DNA from: Pedobacter kyungheensis
GTDB lineage: Bacteria > Bacteroidota > Bacteroidia > Sphingobacteriales > Sphingobacteriaceae
Assembly: GCF_000812965.1 (NCBI RefSeq)
Contig: NZ_JSYN01000031.1
Location: forward strand, 1-64,000
Length of the DNA stretch: 64,000 nt
Direction: 5' to 3'
Shown: one piece after another, positions 1 through 8,209 of the stretch
Position numbering within the stretch: position 1 is the stretch's first letter
Layout: every line of letters begins with the position of its first letter
Translations under genes and position numbers: made by a program
Notes under the pieces: model-generated
Databases searched by the model: none
What the model was told of the DNA's origin: nothing
Seen by the model: only the letters and a program-made list of their open reading frames with translations

Positions 1-213
1 CAGTACTTCATTAAACCCGCTTTCGCTACATTGACATCTCTTTTAAGAACTTATTCGGCATTAACCTCACGGTTGCCTTTTATATATCTTCGGGTTTCAG
101 TTCCAGAAAGTCTTACTTGTCTTTCTTATGTTTCGTCCGTTTCAATCTTTTTTGTTTGCCTCCTGCGACATCCGCCGCTTCAGCTTTTTTACCCTTCCTT
201 ATCGTTGGGAGTG

Positions 214-244
214 CAAAGGTAGGAATCTTTTTTTAACTTCCAAA
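214..244 (-). promoter_or_regulatory. Tandem promoter copy 1 (leftward)
   Basis: Read on the minus strand this is TTTG, 19 bases, then TACCTTTG: the full Bacteroidota sigma consensus (TTTG-N19-TAnnTTTG). It is the copy nearest the left edge and points out of the window. No protein gene is visible in the remaining 213 bases, so the transcript leader is at least that long. Confidence 0.75.
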
Positions 245-340
245 TAAAATAATTTTTATTTTTTCGTTCTTCTTTTTTCCTTCTTCACTATTTCAATACG
301 CTGGTTTTAATCAGCTCCCCGTTCCTTCCGAAGCGGGCTG

Positions 341-371
341 CAAAGGTAACAATCTTTTCTCATCTCGCAAG
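341..371 (-). promoter_or_regulatory. Tandem promoter copy 2 (leftward)
   Basis: On the minus strand: CTTG, 19 bases, TACCTTTG. The bases after the -7 box (CAGCCCGCTTCGGAAGG) are nearly the same as after copy 3, so the whole promoter block looks duplicated. Confidence 0.72.
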
Positions 372-450
372 GATTATTTTAAAATAAATCCTACTCCCCT
401 TTTCCTATTGCCAGCTTTTCAGTTATTGTCCTCTCCTTCCGAGCGGGTTG

Positions 451-481
451 CAAAGGTAGAAAAAATTAATACCCACGCAAA
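451..481 (-). promoter_or_regulatory. Tandem promoter copy 3 (leftward)
   Basis: On the minus strand: TTTG, 19 bases, TACCTTTG, again with exact 19-base spacing. It is the most upstream of three promoters set 110 and 127 bases apart. Such arrays are typical of rRNA operons and other heavily transcribed units; the served gene is outside the window. Confidence 0.75.
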
Positions 482-908
482 GGGTTTGGGATGTTTTATG
501 GACAGGTTTAAGCTAATCCGATGGTTTACAGGATGAAATAATATTCATCGGGATAAAACAATTGGGGATTTGGGCTGTTTTGTATGGATTTTTAGGAGCA
601 GGCCCGCTGTTTTTTTACCATTAAGGGATTAAGAACATTAAGGTTTGAGGCGCGTTTTTTATTTTTAGACGCTTTGAGGGGGTATTTTGCACCGGATGTG
701 CCACCTAAACCCGACCGGCGCGGAAAACCCGCATCCCGATATTTCAATCGGGAGAGGATTTGCAGCAAGGGCGGGACTACTCAAACCAACGAAGCACAGG
801 AACTTGCTTTGCTGATAAATCGGGATATAATTAGAGAATGGTATAACTATCGGGATATTGAACAATAATTAATACTTTTACCGCTTTAATAAATCATCCT
901 TATTATTA
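482..908. other. Intergenic region before the LpxR-like gene
   Basis: Between the leftward promoters and the first gene I see no convincing coding sequence. Positions 735-752 form a small hairpin (CCCGAT, 6-base loop, ATCGGG) inside a GC-richer block (about 665-800) whose composition differs from the AT-rich flanks. Both strands are open for about 65 codons there, but neither product looks like a protein. It may be a dispersed repeat or structured RNA remnant. Confidence 0.4.
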
Positions 909-1874
909 ATGAAAGTTGCGCTTAAAACCTACTTGCCTTTGCTCTTGATCTTTATTGCAAAGTTTAGCCAGGCTCAGAGTTACAAAAACGAGCTGGTTGT
1001 TATTACCGAGAACGACGCTTATATAGATATTACGAGCGACCGGTATTATACCAATGGCTTTTTTATTAAATACAGGCATGCTTTAAACGCCGAAAACCTG
1101 AAGGCCGGCCGGAGCAAAGAAATAATTGGTTTTGAACTGGGCCAGAAAATATATAACCCTTATTACAGTTTTGCCCCAAACCCTGCCCTGCACGACCGCC
1201 CATTTACCGCCTATTTATATGGCGAGGCCAATTACAGCAGGTTTTACCAAAATAAGCAGTTATTAAAGGTTACAGCGCAAGTTGGTCTTACGGGAAAAGA
1301 TGCCCTGGGCGAAGAATTTCAAAAAACCTATCATAAACTGGTTGGCCAGAACGAAATTGCCGGTTGGGAATACGGACTAAACAGCGAACCTACTTTAAAT
1401 CTGGGCATAGAATACAACAAAAGACTGCTCGCTACTCCTAACCAAATATTTGATATGACCGGAACTGCTTCGGCAGCGGTGGGCAATGTAATAACCAAAG
1501 CAAATGTAGGCGCACTGCTTAGATTAGGAAAATTTAATGAGATGGATGGCTCAGCTGCTTTTAACAGTTTAGTAAGTAATAGCAATAAAAGCAATGCTAA
1601 ACGTAAATATGAGCTTTTCCTTTCGGTGGCCCCTCAATTACATGCTGTAGCCTACGATTCGAGCTTGCAGGGAGGATTGTTTTTGAATGATAAAGGTCCT
1701 ATTACCTTTAAACCGAAACCCATCGTATTTACCACACAGCTGGGCTTAACCTTTGCCATTGCGCGCTGGACAGCCAATTATACGGCCACCTTTACTTCAA
1801 ACGAAGTTAAAAACAGCGCAACGGGATACCGATATGCTTATTATAGTCTTGCTTACCGTTTCAGTAAAAGTTAA
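909..1874 (+). CDS. lpxR: LpxR-family (DUF2219) lipid A deacylase homologue
   Basis: A 321-residue outer-membrane beta-barrel candidate. Residues 1-22 are a signal peptide ending SQA. The N-terminal LpxR signature is visible: END at 34-36 and DRYYTNG at 44-50, corresponding to the Asn/Asp and Thr region that forms the calcium-dependent active site in known LpxR. Family members remove the 3'-acyloxyacyl chain of lipid A in the outer membrane. The protein ends in an aromatic-rich strand (YSLAYRFSKS), as barrels do. One base separates its stop from the next start, so the two genes are almost certainly cotranscribed. The family call is firm; substrate position in this organism's lipid A is inferred. 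Confidence 0.82.
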   Translation: MKVALKTYLPLLLIFIAKFSQAQSYKNELVVITENDAYIDITSDRYYTNGFFIKYRHALNAENLKAGRSKEIIGFELGQKIYNPYYSFAPNPALHDRPFTAYLYGEANYSRFYQNKQLLKVTAQVGLTGKDALGEEFQKTYHKLVGQNEIAGWEYGLNSEPTLNLGIEYNKRLLATPNQIFDMTGTASAAVGNVITKANVGALLRLGKFNEMDGSAAFNSLVSNSNKSNAKRKYELFLSVAPQLHAVAYDSSLQGGLFLNDKGPITFKPKPIVFTTQLGLTFAIARWTANYTATFTSNEVKNSATGYRYAYYSLAYRFSKS

Positions 1875-1875
1875 T

Positions 1876-2985
1876 ATGAAAAAACAATTACTCTCTTTGG
1901 CCTTAGTTTTTACAGGCTTGTCTTTTACTAAAGCGCAAATTGCTCCGGAAAACCACTCCATTATTTTTAAACCGGTATTCGGTACACACATCAATAACGA
2001 TCAGGGGCATTTGTTTCAGGACCAGATTACAGGATTTGATGCAGCCTATTTCAAAGACATTAGTCAAAACAGCGACAAATGGATTGGCTTTAGTGGAGCA
2101 AAATCTTACGGAATTGGTTTCATTTTCAGAGATCTGAGCAAATTGAAAGGCACTAAAGATACTTCTGCCAATGCATTTGGTCAGGTTTACGGAGCAGTAT
2201 TACAACTTGATTTCCAACTATTTAAAATTGGAAAAGCCAAGTTTAATTTTACACCGGGAGTGGGTTTGGGCTACACCAACAAATACTACTTCAATAATAC
2301 GAAAAACCGTTTCCTGGGTAGTCCGATTAACGAAACCATTAAGGCCGATCTGGGTATGGAACTGCCGCTAAGTAAGTACACCGATTTAATGGCTGGCTTC
2401 GGTTTCCTGCACGTATCAAACGGTGGCGCAACCGTGCCAAATGGTGGCCTGAATACCGGAAATGTGTATATCGGACTAAAACTGGGCAACCCAAAAGAAC
2501 TTACTGCCGAAAGAAAAAGTACGTATACCACCCTGCATCGAAACTCTATTGAGCTTAGCGCAGGTTTAGGCGCCAGAGGTGTATTTGGAGATAACAACAA
2601 AAGCCTTTATAAAAGCGGGCTATATGCAGGTTATAACTTCTATTTAAACGATATCATGTCGCTAAAGGCGGGGGCTGATGCGGTGTATTATTACAGCGTT
2701 TTTGACCCTAATCGTTTTGGAGAAACCTTTCAGAACTACGGTACTTCTTATGATAGATGGCGCACAGGGTTGAGTATTGGCGCAGATATTAACTTATGGC
2801 GTGTTACCGTCGCTGCACAAATCGGGAAATATATCCATTACAACAGACTAATGGAAAAAGCAACCTGGTACTGGACATTTGGCCCAACTTTTAACATTAC
2901 CCCACATATTGGTTTACAGGCTAAAACCTATATGCACTTTGCACAGGCAGATTATGTAAACTGGGGCGTGGTTTACCGTTTTTAA
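1876..2985 (+). CDS. PagL-like acyloxyacyl hydrolase (lipid A 3-O-deacylase family)
   Basis: The start is taken at the ATG one base after the preceding stop, because MKKQLLSLALVFTGLSFTKA is a good signal peptide; an in-frame upstream extension would lie inside lpxR. The 369-residue product carries the PagL-type catalytic segment HVSNGGATVPNGGLNTG (His179, Ser181, with the PN.G.N pattern after it). The C-terminal third (from about residue 220) is an additional barrel-like region not needed in minimal PagL (about 170 residues) and ends VVYRF, a barrel terminus. PagL enzymes release the 3-O-linked acyl chain of lipid A. Its neighbour is the LpxR-like enzyme, which acts on the other end of the disaccharide in known cases. 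Confidence 0.75.
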   Translation: MKKQLLSLALVFTGLSFTKAQIAPENHSIIFKPVFGTHINNDQGHLFQDQITGFDAAYFKDISQNSDKWIGFSGAKSYGIGFIFRDLSKLKGTKDTSANAFGQVYGAVLQLDFQLFKIGKAKFNFTPGVGLGYTNKYYFNNTKNRFLGSPINETIKADLGMELPLSKYTDLMAGFGFLHVSNGGATVPNGGLNTGNVYIGLKLGNPKELTAERKSTYTTLHRNSIELSAGLGARGVFGDNNKSLYKSGLYAGYNFYLNDIMSLKAGADAVYYYSVFDPNRFGETFQNYGTSYDRWRTGLSIGADINLWRVTVAAQIGKYIHYNRLMEKATWYWTFGPTFNITPHIGLQAKTYMHFAQADYVNWGVVYRF

Positions 2986-3341
2986 TATTGGCCGGTGGTT
3001 AACAAAACCAAGGTACAAGCTTCAACAGGCTCGATTTGATGCTGAATTAATACTTCTTCAAGCTCTGGATTCTCAGTACCCGGGTTAAAAATAACCCGTT
3101 TGGGTTTAGTTGCCAGAATATACTCGCGATATTGTGCCTGTAACGGACGCCCTATATACAAAGTGATGGTATCAATATCGCTATGAATGTGGCCGGGTTT
3201 TTCGATTTCGACACCTGCAACTGATCCTTCTTTAATGCCCACATTAACAATTTCGTGATTAAACCGCTTAAGCATATGTGCAGCTTTGTATGAATAACGT
3301 GATGGATTTGGCGACGCGCCTATAATAAGTGTTTTATTCAT
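2982..3341 (-). CDS. CoA-binding domain protein (YccU-like)
   Basis: A 119-residue single-domain Rossmann protein. The start MNKTLIIGASPNPSRYSYKA shows the GAS.NP.R..Y nucleotide-binding loop of the CoA-binding family, and the C-terminal half has the FNPGTENPELEEVL pattern of stand-alone YccU proteins. Its partner or substrate is unknown. Its stop overlaps the stop of the convergent PagL-like gene by 4 bases, leaving no room for a separate terminator. Confidence 0.8.
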   Translation of the reverse strand: MNKTLIIGASPNPSRYSYKAAHMLKRFNHEIVNVGIKEGSVAGVEIEKPGHIHSDIDTITLYIGRPLQAQYREYILATKPKRVIFNPGTENPELEEVLIQHQIEPVEACTLVLLTTGQY

Positions 3342-3375
3342 CTTTTACAGATTAGTGATTAGGCTAATAAACGGG

Positions 3376-3843
3376 CTAGAATTTAGAAAGCAAGGCTATT
3401 TGCCCCGAATGGTAAGCATGGTGCTGGGCTAAACCACTTAAAAGCTCGGTATTGGTTACTCCGGTTCCTAAAGCCGGATTCCTTTCATCTTTCACTTCAT
3501 CTTCCCAATGGCTGGCTTTCATATTTTCTGCAATTCGGATCAATTCTTCGTTAGCCACTTTAAAATTAAAAATAATCTTTTCCCAGCCTTGCGGTGTTTT
3601 ACTTTCAGGCAAAGGCCAATCGCCACGTTCTGGCTCAGCAGCAGGCTTTCCGGTTAACCGCGAAGTTACTTCTTCAGTCCATGCAGTTAAGTGCAGGGCG
3701 ATTTCGGCAATAGAATGCGCGCCTACGATAAAATGCTTAAATGCCCTTTCAGGATTGACATTATTTAAAGTTTGCATCACATGGTTACCATGCCAGGCAT
3801 CGCCATTAAAAGCTTTTTTTATTTCGTTGGTAATATTAAACAT
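3376..3843 (-). CDS. DinB-family four-helix protein
   Basis: A 155-residue protein with the three-histidine metal site of the DinB/YfiT fold: His in MHGNHV-like N-terminal helix (WHGNHVMQTL), EIALHLTAW in the middle, and LAQHHAYHSGQIALL near the C terminus. Such proteins are often thiol-dependent transferases or damage-inducible proteins of unknown activity. The start is placed at the second in-frame start because it is an ATG; a TTG lies two codons upstream. Role here is unknown. Confidence 0.8.
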   Translation of the reverse strand: MFNITNEIKKAFNGDAWHGNHVMQTLNNVNPERAFKHFIVGAHSIAEIALHLTAWTEEVTSRLTGKPAAEPERGDWPLPESKTPQGWEKIIFNFKVANEELIRIAENMKASHWEDEVKDERNPALGTGVTNTELLSGLAQHHAYHSGQIALLSKF

Positions 3844-3876
3844 AACCAAACAACAACCTGTGTGCTATAAAGTTTG

Positions 3877-5418
3877 TTAAAAGGCTGTCAATATTGCATT
3901 TGCACAGTTAATACCATCAATAGCTGCCGAGACAATTCCACCGGCATAACCTGCCCCTTCGGCACAAGGATAAAGTCCTTTGATTTGCGGATGCTGGTAA
4001 GTTTCCTTATCTCTGGGAATACGTACCGGCGAAGAAGTTCTGCTCTCTACGCCTATCAAAATGGCTTCGTTGGTATAGTACCCCCTAATTTTCTTGCCGA
4101 ATAAAGGCAATGCTGCACGCAAACTATCGGATACAAAATCGGGCAGAATATTATCGAGCATCGCACTTTTTGTGCCTGGCAGGTAAGAGTTTTTAGGTAA
4201 ATCGATAGATAATTTATTGTTTACAAAATCAACCATCCGTTGTGCCGGCGCAACCAAATTACCTCCACCAGCTTCGAAAGCCATTTTTTCTATCTCTGAT
4301 TGAAAATTAAGCATCCGTAGCGGATCGTAGCCCTGCACATCGTTTAAGGTAACCTGAACTACAGTACCTGAGTTGGCGTAAGGATTATTTCGTTTAGATG
4401 GCGACCAACCATTCACCACAATTTCGTTTTCGCCGGTAGCACATGGTGCGATAATACCCCCAGGACACATACAGAAAGAAAATACGCCGCGGCTCCCCAC
4501 CTGCTCTACCAAACTGTAATAAGCTGGCGGTAAAAATTCTGACCGGATATCGCAATGGTATTGAGCCGAATCTATAATTTCCTGCGGATGCTCTATCCGG
4601 ACACCCAGAGCAAAAGGTTTTGCTTCGATCAGGATGTTTTTCCTGTTCAGCAATTCGTACACATCGCGGGCTGAGTGACCGGTTGCCAGAATAACATGAT
4701 CGGCAAAAAGTTTATCCTGAAAATTAATTTCGATACCTTTTACCTGGCCATGTTCGGTTAAAATATCGGTCATCTGACTATCGAACATCACCTCACCGCC
4801 TGCATTTAAGATGGTATCTTTTATGGCTGTGATAATGTGTGGTAATTTATTGGTACCAATATGTGGCCGGGCATCAATGGCGATATCGGGCTCGGCACCG
4901 TGGCTTACAAAAACCTGAAGTACTTTATTAATATCACCACGCTTGTTAGAACGGGTATATAGTTTACCATCTGAGTAAGTACCGGCTCCACCCTCTCCAT
5001 AACAATAGTTAGATTCGGTATTTACTACCCCTTGCTTGTTAATGGCGGCTAAATCGCGACGGCGCTGTTTTACATCTTTACCACGCTCTACGATAATGGG
5101 CTTTAAACCGTTTTCGATACATTGTAAAGCTGCAAACAAACCTGCCGGGCCTGCCCCAATGATGATAACCGGTTTAGCCGAAGCAACATTAGGGTAATTA
5201 ACGGTATAAATTTGCGGAACAACTTCTTCATCAACGAAAGCCCTTACCTGTAACCTGAAAATAACTTTACGGGAACGGGCATCTATGGATCTTTTGAGTA
5301 TTTCGTAGCCTTTAATTCTTGTCAGTGGCAGTTTAAGGCCATCAGCAAGTTTCTGTTTAATCACTTCTGTTTGCTCTACCTGGTTTGGGAGCAAAGTAAT
5401 TTCGATGTCTTTTTGCAT
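3877..5418 (-). CDS. FAD-dependent dehydrogenase (COG2509-type)
   Basis: A 513-residue flavoprotein. An N-terminal region of about 80 residues precedes the FAD Rossmann motif IIIGAGPAGLFAA (around 85-97). Other family features are the GEGGAGTYSDGKLYTR segment, ATGHSARD for the second nucleotide loop, and the C-terminal GAGYAGGIVSAAIDG flavin-binding stretch. It belongs to the uncharacterized BFD/COG2509 group; the reaction is unknown. A -7 like TATCTTTG element lies about 30 bases upstream of the start, so it probably has its own promoter. Confidence 0.85.
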   Translation of the reverse strand: MQKDIEITLLPNQVEQTEVIKQKLADGLKLPLTRIKGYEILKRSIDARSRKVIFRLQVRAFVDEEVVPQIYTVNYPNVASAKPVIIIGAGPAGLFAALQCIENGLKPIIVERGKDVKQRRRDLAAINKQGVVNTESNYCYGEGGAGTYSDGKLYTRSNKRGDINKVLQVFVSHGAEPDIAIDARPHIGTNKLPHIITAIKDTILNAGGEVMFDSQMTDILTEHGQVKGIEINFQDKLFADHVILATGHSARDVYELLNRKNILIEAKPFALGVRIEHPQEIIDSAQYHCDIRSEFLPPAYYSLVEQVGSRGVFSFCMCPGGIIAPCATGENEIVVNGWSPSKRNNPYANSGTVVQVTLNDVQGYDPLRMLNFQSEIEKMAFEAGGGNLVAPAQRMVDFVNNKLSIDLPKNSYLPGTKSAMLDNILPDFVSDSLRAALPLFGKKIRGYYTNEAILIGVESRTSSPVRIPRDKETYQHPQIKGLYPCAEGAGYAGGIVSAAIDGINCANAILTAF

Positions 5419-5448
5419 ATCATGTCGGGTTTTTATCCCGAATTGCTA

Positions 5449-5456
5449 CAAAGATA
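5449..5456 (-). promoter_or_regulatory. -7 element of the FAD dehydrogenase gene
   Basis: The minus strand reads TATCTTTG about 30 bases before the start codon, matching TAnnTTTG. No clear -33 TTTG is seen at 19-21 bases upstream. Confidence 0.5.
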
Positions 5457-5525
5457 AGCATCTGAAAGCATATTTGGTGATTTGCTGAACTTAGATAAAG
5501 TTTTCCGGGCTACTGCATGAAGTAT

Positions 5526-5600
5526 TTAGCCCTGATCGGAGCGGGCATCCCGATTCATCGGGATAAAGCAGAGAGCAGGAACATCCGCTAAAAAGTGTGG
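5526..5600 (+). ncRNA. Possible structured RNA of the repeated Bacteroidota 'AGCCCTGAT' type (Flavo-1-like)
   Basis: The stretch starts TAGCCCTGATCGGAGCGG and ends with GAGAGCAGGAACATCCGCT, framing a variable hairpin (ATCCCGA, loop TTCA, TCGGGAT at 5547-5564). This frame-and-variable-stem layout recurs between genes of many Bacteroidota and resembles what I recall of the Flavo-1 RNA motif. It sits in the 374-base gap between divergent genes. The rest of this gap (to 5792) is AT-rich leader of the LemA gene with no other feature I can name. Identification is from memory of the pattern. Confidence 0.4.
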
Positions 5601-5792
5601 AAGCCCCTGCGCTTCAAGGTAAAGAAGTCAAAATTGATGGTTATTTTTAAAATAAGAGAAACTGAATGCAACTGATAAGGAGCTTGCCAACCTGACAGAT
5701 AAAAACGTAAACTGTAACAAAGGCATGCAATTTGATATCTAATTCGTAAATTGAGCAAAATCAATTGGATTAACACAACAAAAACCATAAAA

Positions 5793-6374
5793 ATGAAAAG
5801 ATTAATATTTGGGATTTTAGCTGCAGTAATTGCAGTAAGCACTTTAAGCTCATGCGGGTATAATAGCATGGTTAAACTTGATGAGAACGTAAAATCGAAA
5901 TGGGGAACGGTTCAAACCCAATATCAACGGAGAGCAGATTTAATTCCGAACCTGGTTGCAACGGTAAAAGGCGCTGCCAAATTTGAACAGGGAACTTTAA
6001 CAGCGGTAACTGAAGCACGTGCTAAAGCTACCCAAATGACGGTTAAGGCTGATGAGTTAACGCCAGAAAATATTCAAAAATATCAGGCTGCACAAGGTCA
6101 GCTGAGCCAGGCTTTAGGTAAATTATTGTCGATTACCGAAAATTATCCTGAGTTAAGGGCTACCCAACAGTTTAGCGATTTATCTGCACAACTGGAAAGT
6201 ACAGAAAACAGGATTACTGTTGCCCGTAAAGATTTTAACGATGCCGTACAGGAGTACAATGGCAAAATCAGATCTTTCCCTACTAACTTAACCGCCGGTA
6301 TGTTCGGCTTTAAGCCAAAAGGTTATTTCGAAGCTGATGCAACTGCCAAAGATGCACCTAAAGTAGAGTTTTAA
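5793..6374 (+). CDS. lemA: LemA-family lipoprotein
   Basis: A 193-residue LemA protein. The start used is the ATG giving a lipoprotein signal peptide (MKRLIFGILAAVIAVSTLSSC, lipobox LSSC, Cys21); an upstream in-frame TTG would add 14 residues ahead of it. The body is helical with the LemA hallmarks LDENVKSKWGTVQTQYQRR, ADLIPNLVATVKG and RITVARKDFNDAVQEYNG. LemA proteins are envelope-attached; their role is unknown. It heads a three-gene set with two TPM-domain genes, a linkage common in Bacteroidota, suggesting a shared complex. Confidence 0.9.
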   Translation: MKRLIFGILAAVIAVSTLSSCGYNSMVKLDENVKSKWGTVQTQYQRRADLIPNLVATVKGAAKFEQGTLTAVTEARAKATQMTVKADELTPENIQKYQAAQGQLSQALGKLLSITENYPELRATQQFSDLSAQLESTENRITVARKDFNDAVQEYNGKIRSFPTNLTAGMFGFKPKGYFEADATAKDAPKVEF

Positions 6375-6456
6375 TCTTTTTAAGCATAACATTTAAGGGT
6401 AGTAAATGTTTATCTGAACATTTACTACCCTTTTTACTTCACCATAAATTAAGCAC

Positions 6457-6900
6457 ATGTCGTTATTTTCGGATATTGAACAGGAAAAAATAGCCAATGC
6501 CATTGCCGATGCAGAAAAAGCTACATCGGGCGAAATCAGGATTGCTATTGATAAACATTGTGAGGCTGATCCTTATGAAAAAGCCATCGAATACTTTGTT
6601 AAACTGGATATGGATAAAACAGCCAGAAGGAATGGGGTACTGATTTATCTGGCACACGTTGACCGTAAATTTGCCGTTATCGGCGATATAGGAATTAACC
6701 AGCTGGTACCTGATGATTTTTGGGAAACCACCAAAATTGCCATGACAGCACATTTTGCCAAAGGCAATTTAGCCGATGGTATTATTGCGGGCGTAACTTT
6801 GGCCGGAGAAAAACTGGCTTTGTTTTTCCCACCGCAAAAAGGCGATATTAATGAATTGCCTAACGATATTGTTTTTATGGATCGTCAAGAAAATAAGTAA
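6457..6900 (+). CDS. TPM-domain protein, soluble form
   Basis: A 147-residue protein made almost wholly of one TPM (TLP18.3/Psb32/MOLO-1) domain: N-terminal FSDIEQEKIANAIADAEKAT and SGEIRIAI, then NGVLIYLAHVDRKFAVIGDIG. There is no signal peptide or membrane segment, so it is predicted cytoplasmic, unlike its downstream paralogue. Its stop overlaps the next start by one base (TAATG), indicating translational coupling. Confidence 0.8.
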   Translation: MSLFSDIEQEKIANAIADAEKATSGEIRIAIDKHCEADPYEKAIEYFVKLDMDKTARRNGVLIYLAHVDRKFAVIGDIGINQLVPDDFWETTKIAMTAHFAKGNLADGIIAGVTLAGEKLALFFPPQKGDINELPNDIVFMDRQENK

Positions 6901-7688
6901 TGAAAAAAATATTTCTTTTATCGTTACTGGCTTTATTGTTCAACTTTGCTTTTGCGCAGGATTATCCCGAAAAACCCAACACCCTGGTTAACGATTACTC
7001 GGGTGTTTTATCTGCCGAGCAAAAGCAGGCCCTTGAAAATAAGCTGGTAGCTTTCGATGATTCTTCATCTACACAAATTGCCATCGCGATATTAAAATCG
7101 GTAGGCGATTACGACATTAACGAATATGCCGTAAACCTGGGCCGGAAATGGGGCGTTGGCCAAAGTGGAAAAAACAACGGCATTATGATTGTTGTGGCTG
7201 TTGGCGACAGAAAAATCTCTATTCAAACCGGCTACGGCGTTGAAGGCGCACTGCCCGATGTTTACGCCAAGCGGATTATTGATAATGACATTAAGCCAGA
7301 GTTCAGGGCCGGAAATTATTATGCCGGACTGGATGCAGCAACAACCTCAATTATTAAATACACCAGAGGCGAATATAAAAACGATAACCCCAGGGTTGCC
7401 AACAGGAAAAGCGGCGGTGGTGGTGGCAGCATCGTTATCGTAATTATTATCATTATCGTAATTCTGATTATCATGAGAAGAGGCGGTGGCGGTGGTAGCG
7501 AGGTAATAGGAGGTCGTGGTGCTTCTAATGCCTTATTCTGGGCCATGCTTTTTGGCAGCGGCGGCGGTGGTCGCGGCGGCTGGGGTGGTAATAGTGGCTG
7601 GGGCGGTGGCTCTTCAGGAGGAGGCGGCGGCTTCGGTGGATTTGGAGGCGGAAGCTTTGGCGGTGGTGGCTCTAGCGGAAGCTGGTAG
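6900..7688 (+). CDS. TPM-domain membrane protein with Gly-rich tail (YgcG-like)
   Basis: Residues 1-19 are a signal peptide ending FAFAQ. A TPM domain follows (VNDYSGVLSAEQKQALENKL to about residue 160, with IMIVVAVGDRKISIQTGYG). Next come a short GGGG stretch, a single membrane helix rich in Ile/Val (about residues 178-193) and a long Gly/Ser/Trp tail that is low complexity. This is the usual form of the membrane-anchored TPM protein encoded next to LemA. The Gly-rich DNA opens several other frames, which are shadows. Confidence 0.85.
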   Translation: MKKIFLLSLLALLFNFAFAQDYPEKPNTLVNDYSGVLSAEQKQALENKLVAFDDSSSTQIAIAILKSVGDYDINEYAVNLGRKWGVGQSGKNNGIMIVVAVGDRKISIQTGYGVEGALPDVYAKRIIDNDIKPEFRAGNYYAGLDAATTSIIKYTRGEYKNDNPRVANRKSGGGGGSIVIVIIIIIVILIIMRRGGGGGSEVIGGRGASNALFWAMLFGSGGGGRGGWGGNSGWGGGSSGGGGGFGGFGGGSFGGGGSSGSW

Positions 7689-7699
7689 CACCATCAGTT

Positions 7700-7735
7700 T
7701 AATTGTTCATTGGTTCATTAGTCAATAGTTGATTG
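7700..7735. repeat. TTCATTGGTTCATTAGTC low-complexity intergenic element
   Basis: The element is made of CATTGGT/CATTAGT steps and recurs in the gap at 12375-12536. Both sites are followed by AACT.CC/CCAACTTTAAA-like bases. It is one of several short dispersed intergenic sequences in this window. Confidence 0.5.
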
Positions 7736-7788
7736 TCTATAAACCAGAACTTTCCAACTTTAAAACAGCTTTTAACTTTACAACAACC

Positions 7789-8178
7789 ATGTACAGAAAA
7801 GATTTAATTACAGCAGAAATACAAAAACTGGCAGAAGTGCTGGCCCGCATTATGGGCTTAAAACTGGAGGGTAAATTTAAAGAAGCCCAGTGGCTGTTTA
7901 ACGAAAGTATGGAGAAAAGTTTCGTCTTGCCGGTAAACCTTTTGGAAGGAGCTGATTTAACCGCTTTTGAAAAGTGGCTTAACGACAGCGATCTTGCTCC
8001 TGAAAAGCTGGATTCGCTTAGCGAATTTCTTTATTACGAGTTGGGAATTAGCGCTGAAAGGAATTTAATTATCGCACCAAAATTAAATTTAGTGTATCAG
8101 TTTTTATCAGACCGGCATAAGATTGTACATTTGGTTAACCTGCACCGTCAGAAAACGATACAACAATACTTACGCTAA
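7789..8178 (+). CDS. Conserved hypothetical helical protein
   Basis: A 129-residue soluble, helix-rich, acidic protein that I do not recognise. It starts MYRKDLITAEIQKLAEVLAR and has KEAQWLFNESMEK and YYELGISAERN in helical arrays, so a tetratricopeptide-like small helical bundle is possible. The start is the ATG at 7789: the in-frame upstream extension runs through repeat-derived sequence. It is 31 bases ahead of the NUDIX gene and may be cotranscribed with it. Confidence 0.65.
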   Translation: MYRKDLITAEIQKLAEVLARIMGLKLEGKFKEAQWLFNESMEKSFVLPVNLLEGADLTAFEKWLNDSDLAPEKLDSLSEFLYYELGISAERNLIIAPKLNLVYQFLSDRHKIVHLVNLHRQKTIQQYLR

Positions 8179-8209
8179 GCGTCTTGCTTGTGGCGTATAA
8201 AAATTAATA

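Noticed and set aside
31..222. Plus-strand frame of 63 codons at the left edge
   Set aside because: It runs against the leftward promoters and ends inside promoter copy 1; product is low-complexity.
665..868. Two overlapping ~65-codon frames on opposite strands
   Set aside because: Neither has a plausible leader, domain or composition; the block looks like intergenic repeat DNA.
1753..1875. Upstream extension of the PagL-like gene
   Set aside because: It lies inside the lpxR coding sequence; the ATG at 1876 gives a clean signal peptide.
7319..7728. Frames of 70-84 codons within the TPM gene
   Set aside because: They are shadows of the Gly-rich coding sequence in other frames.
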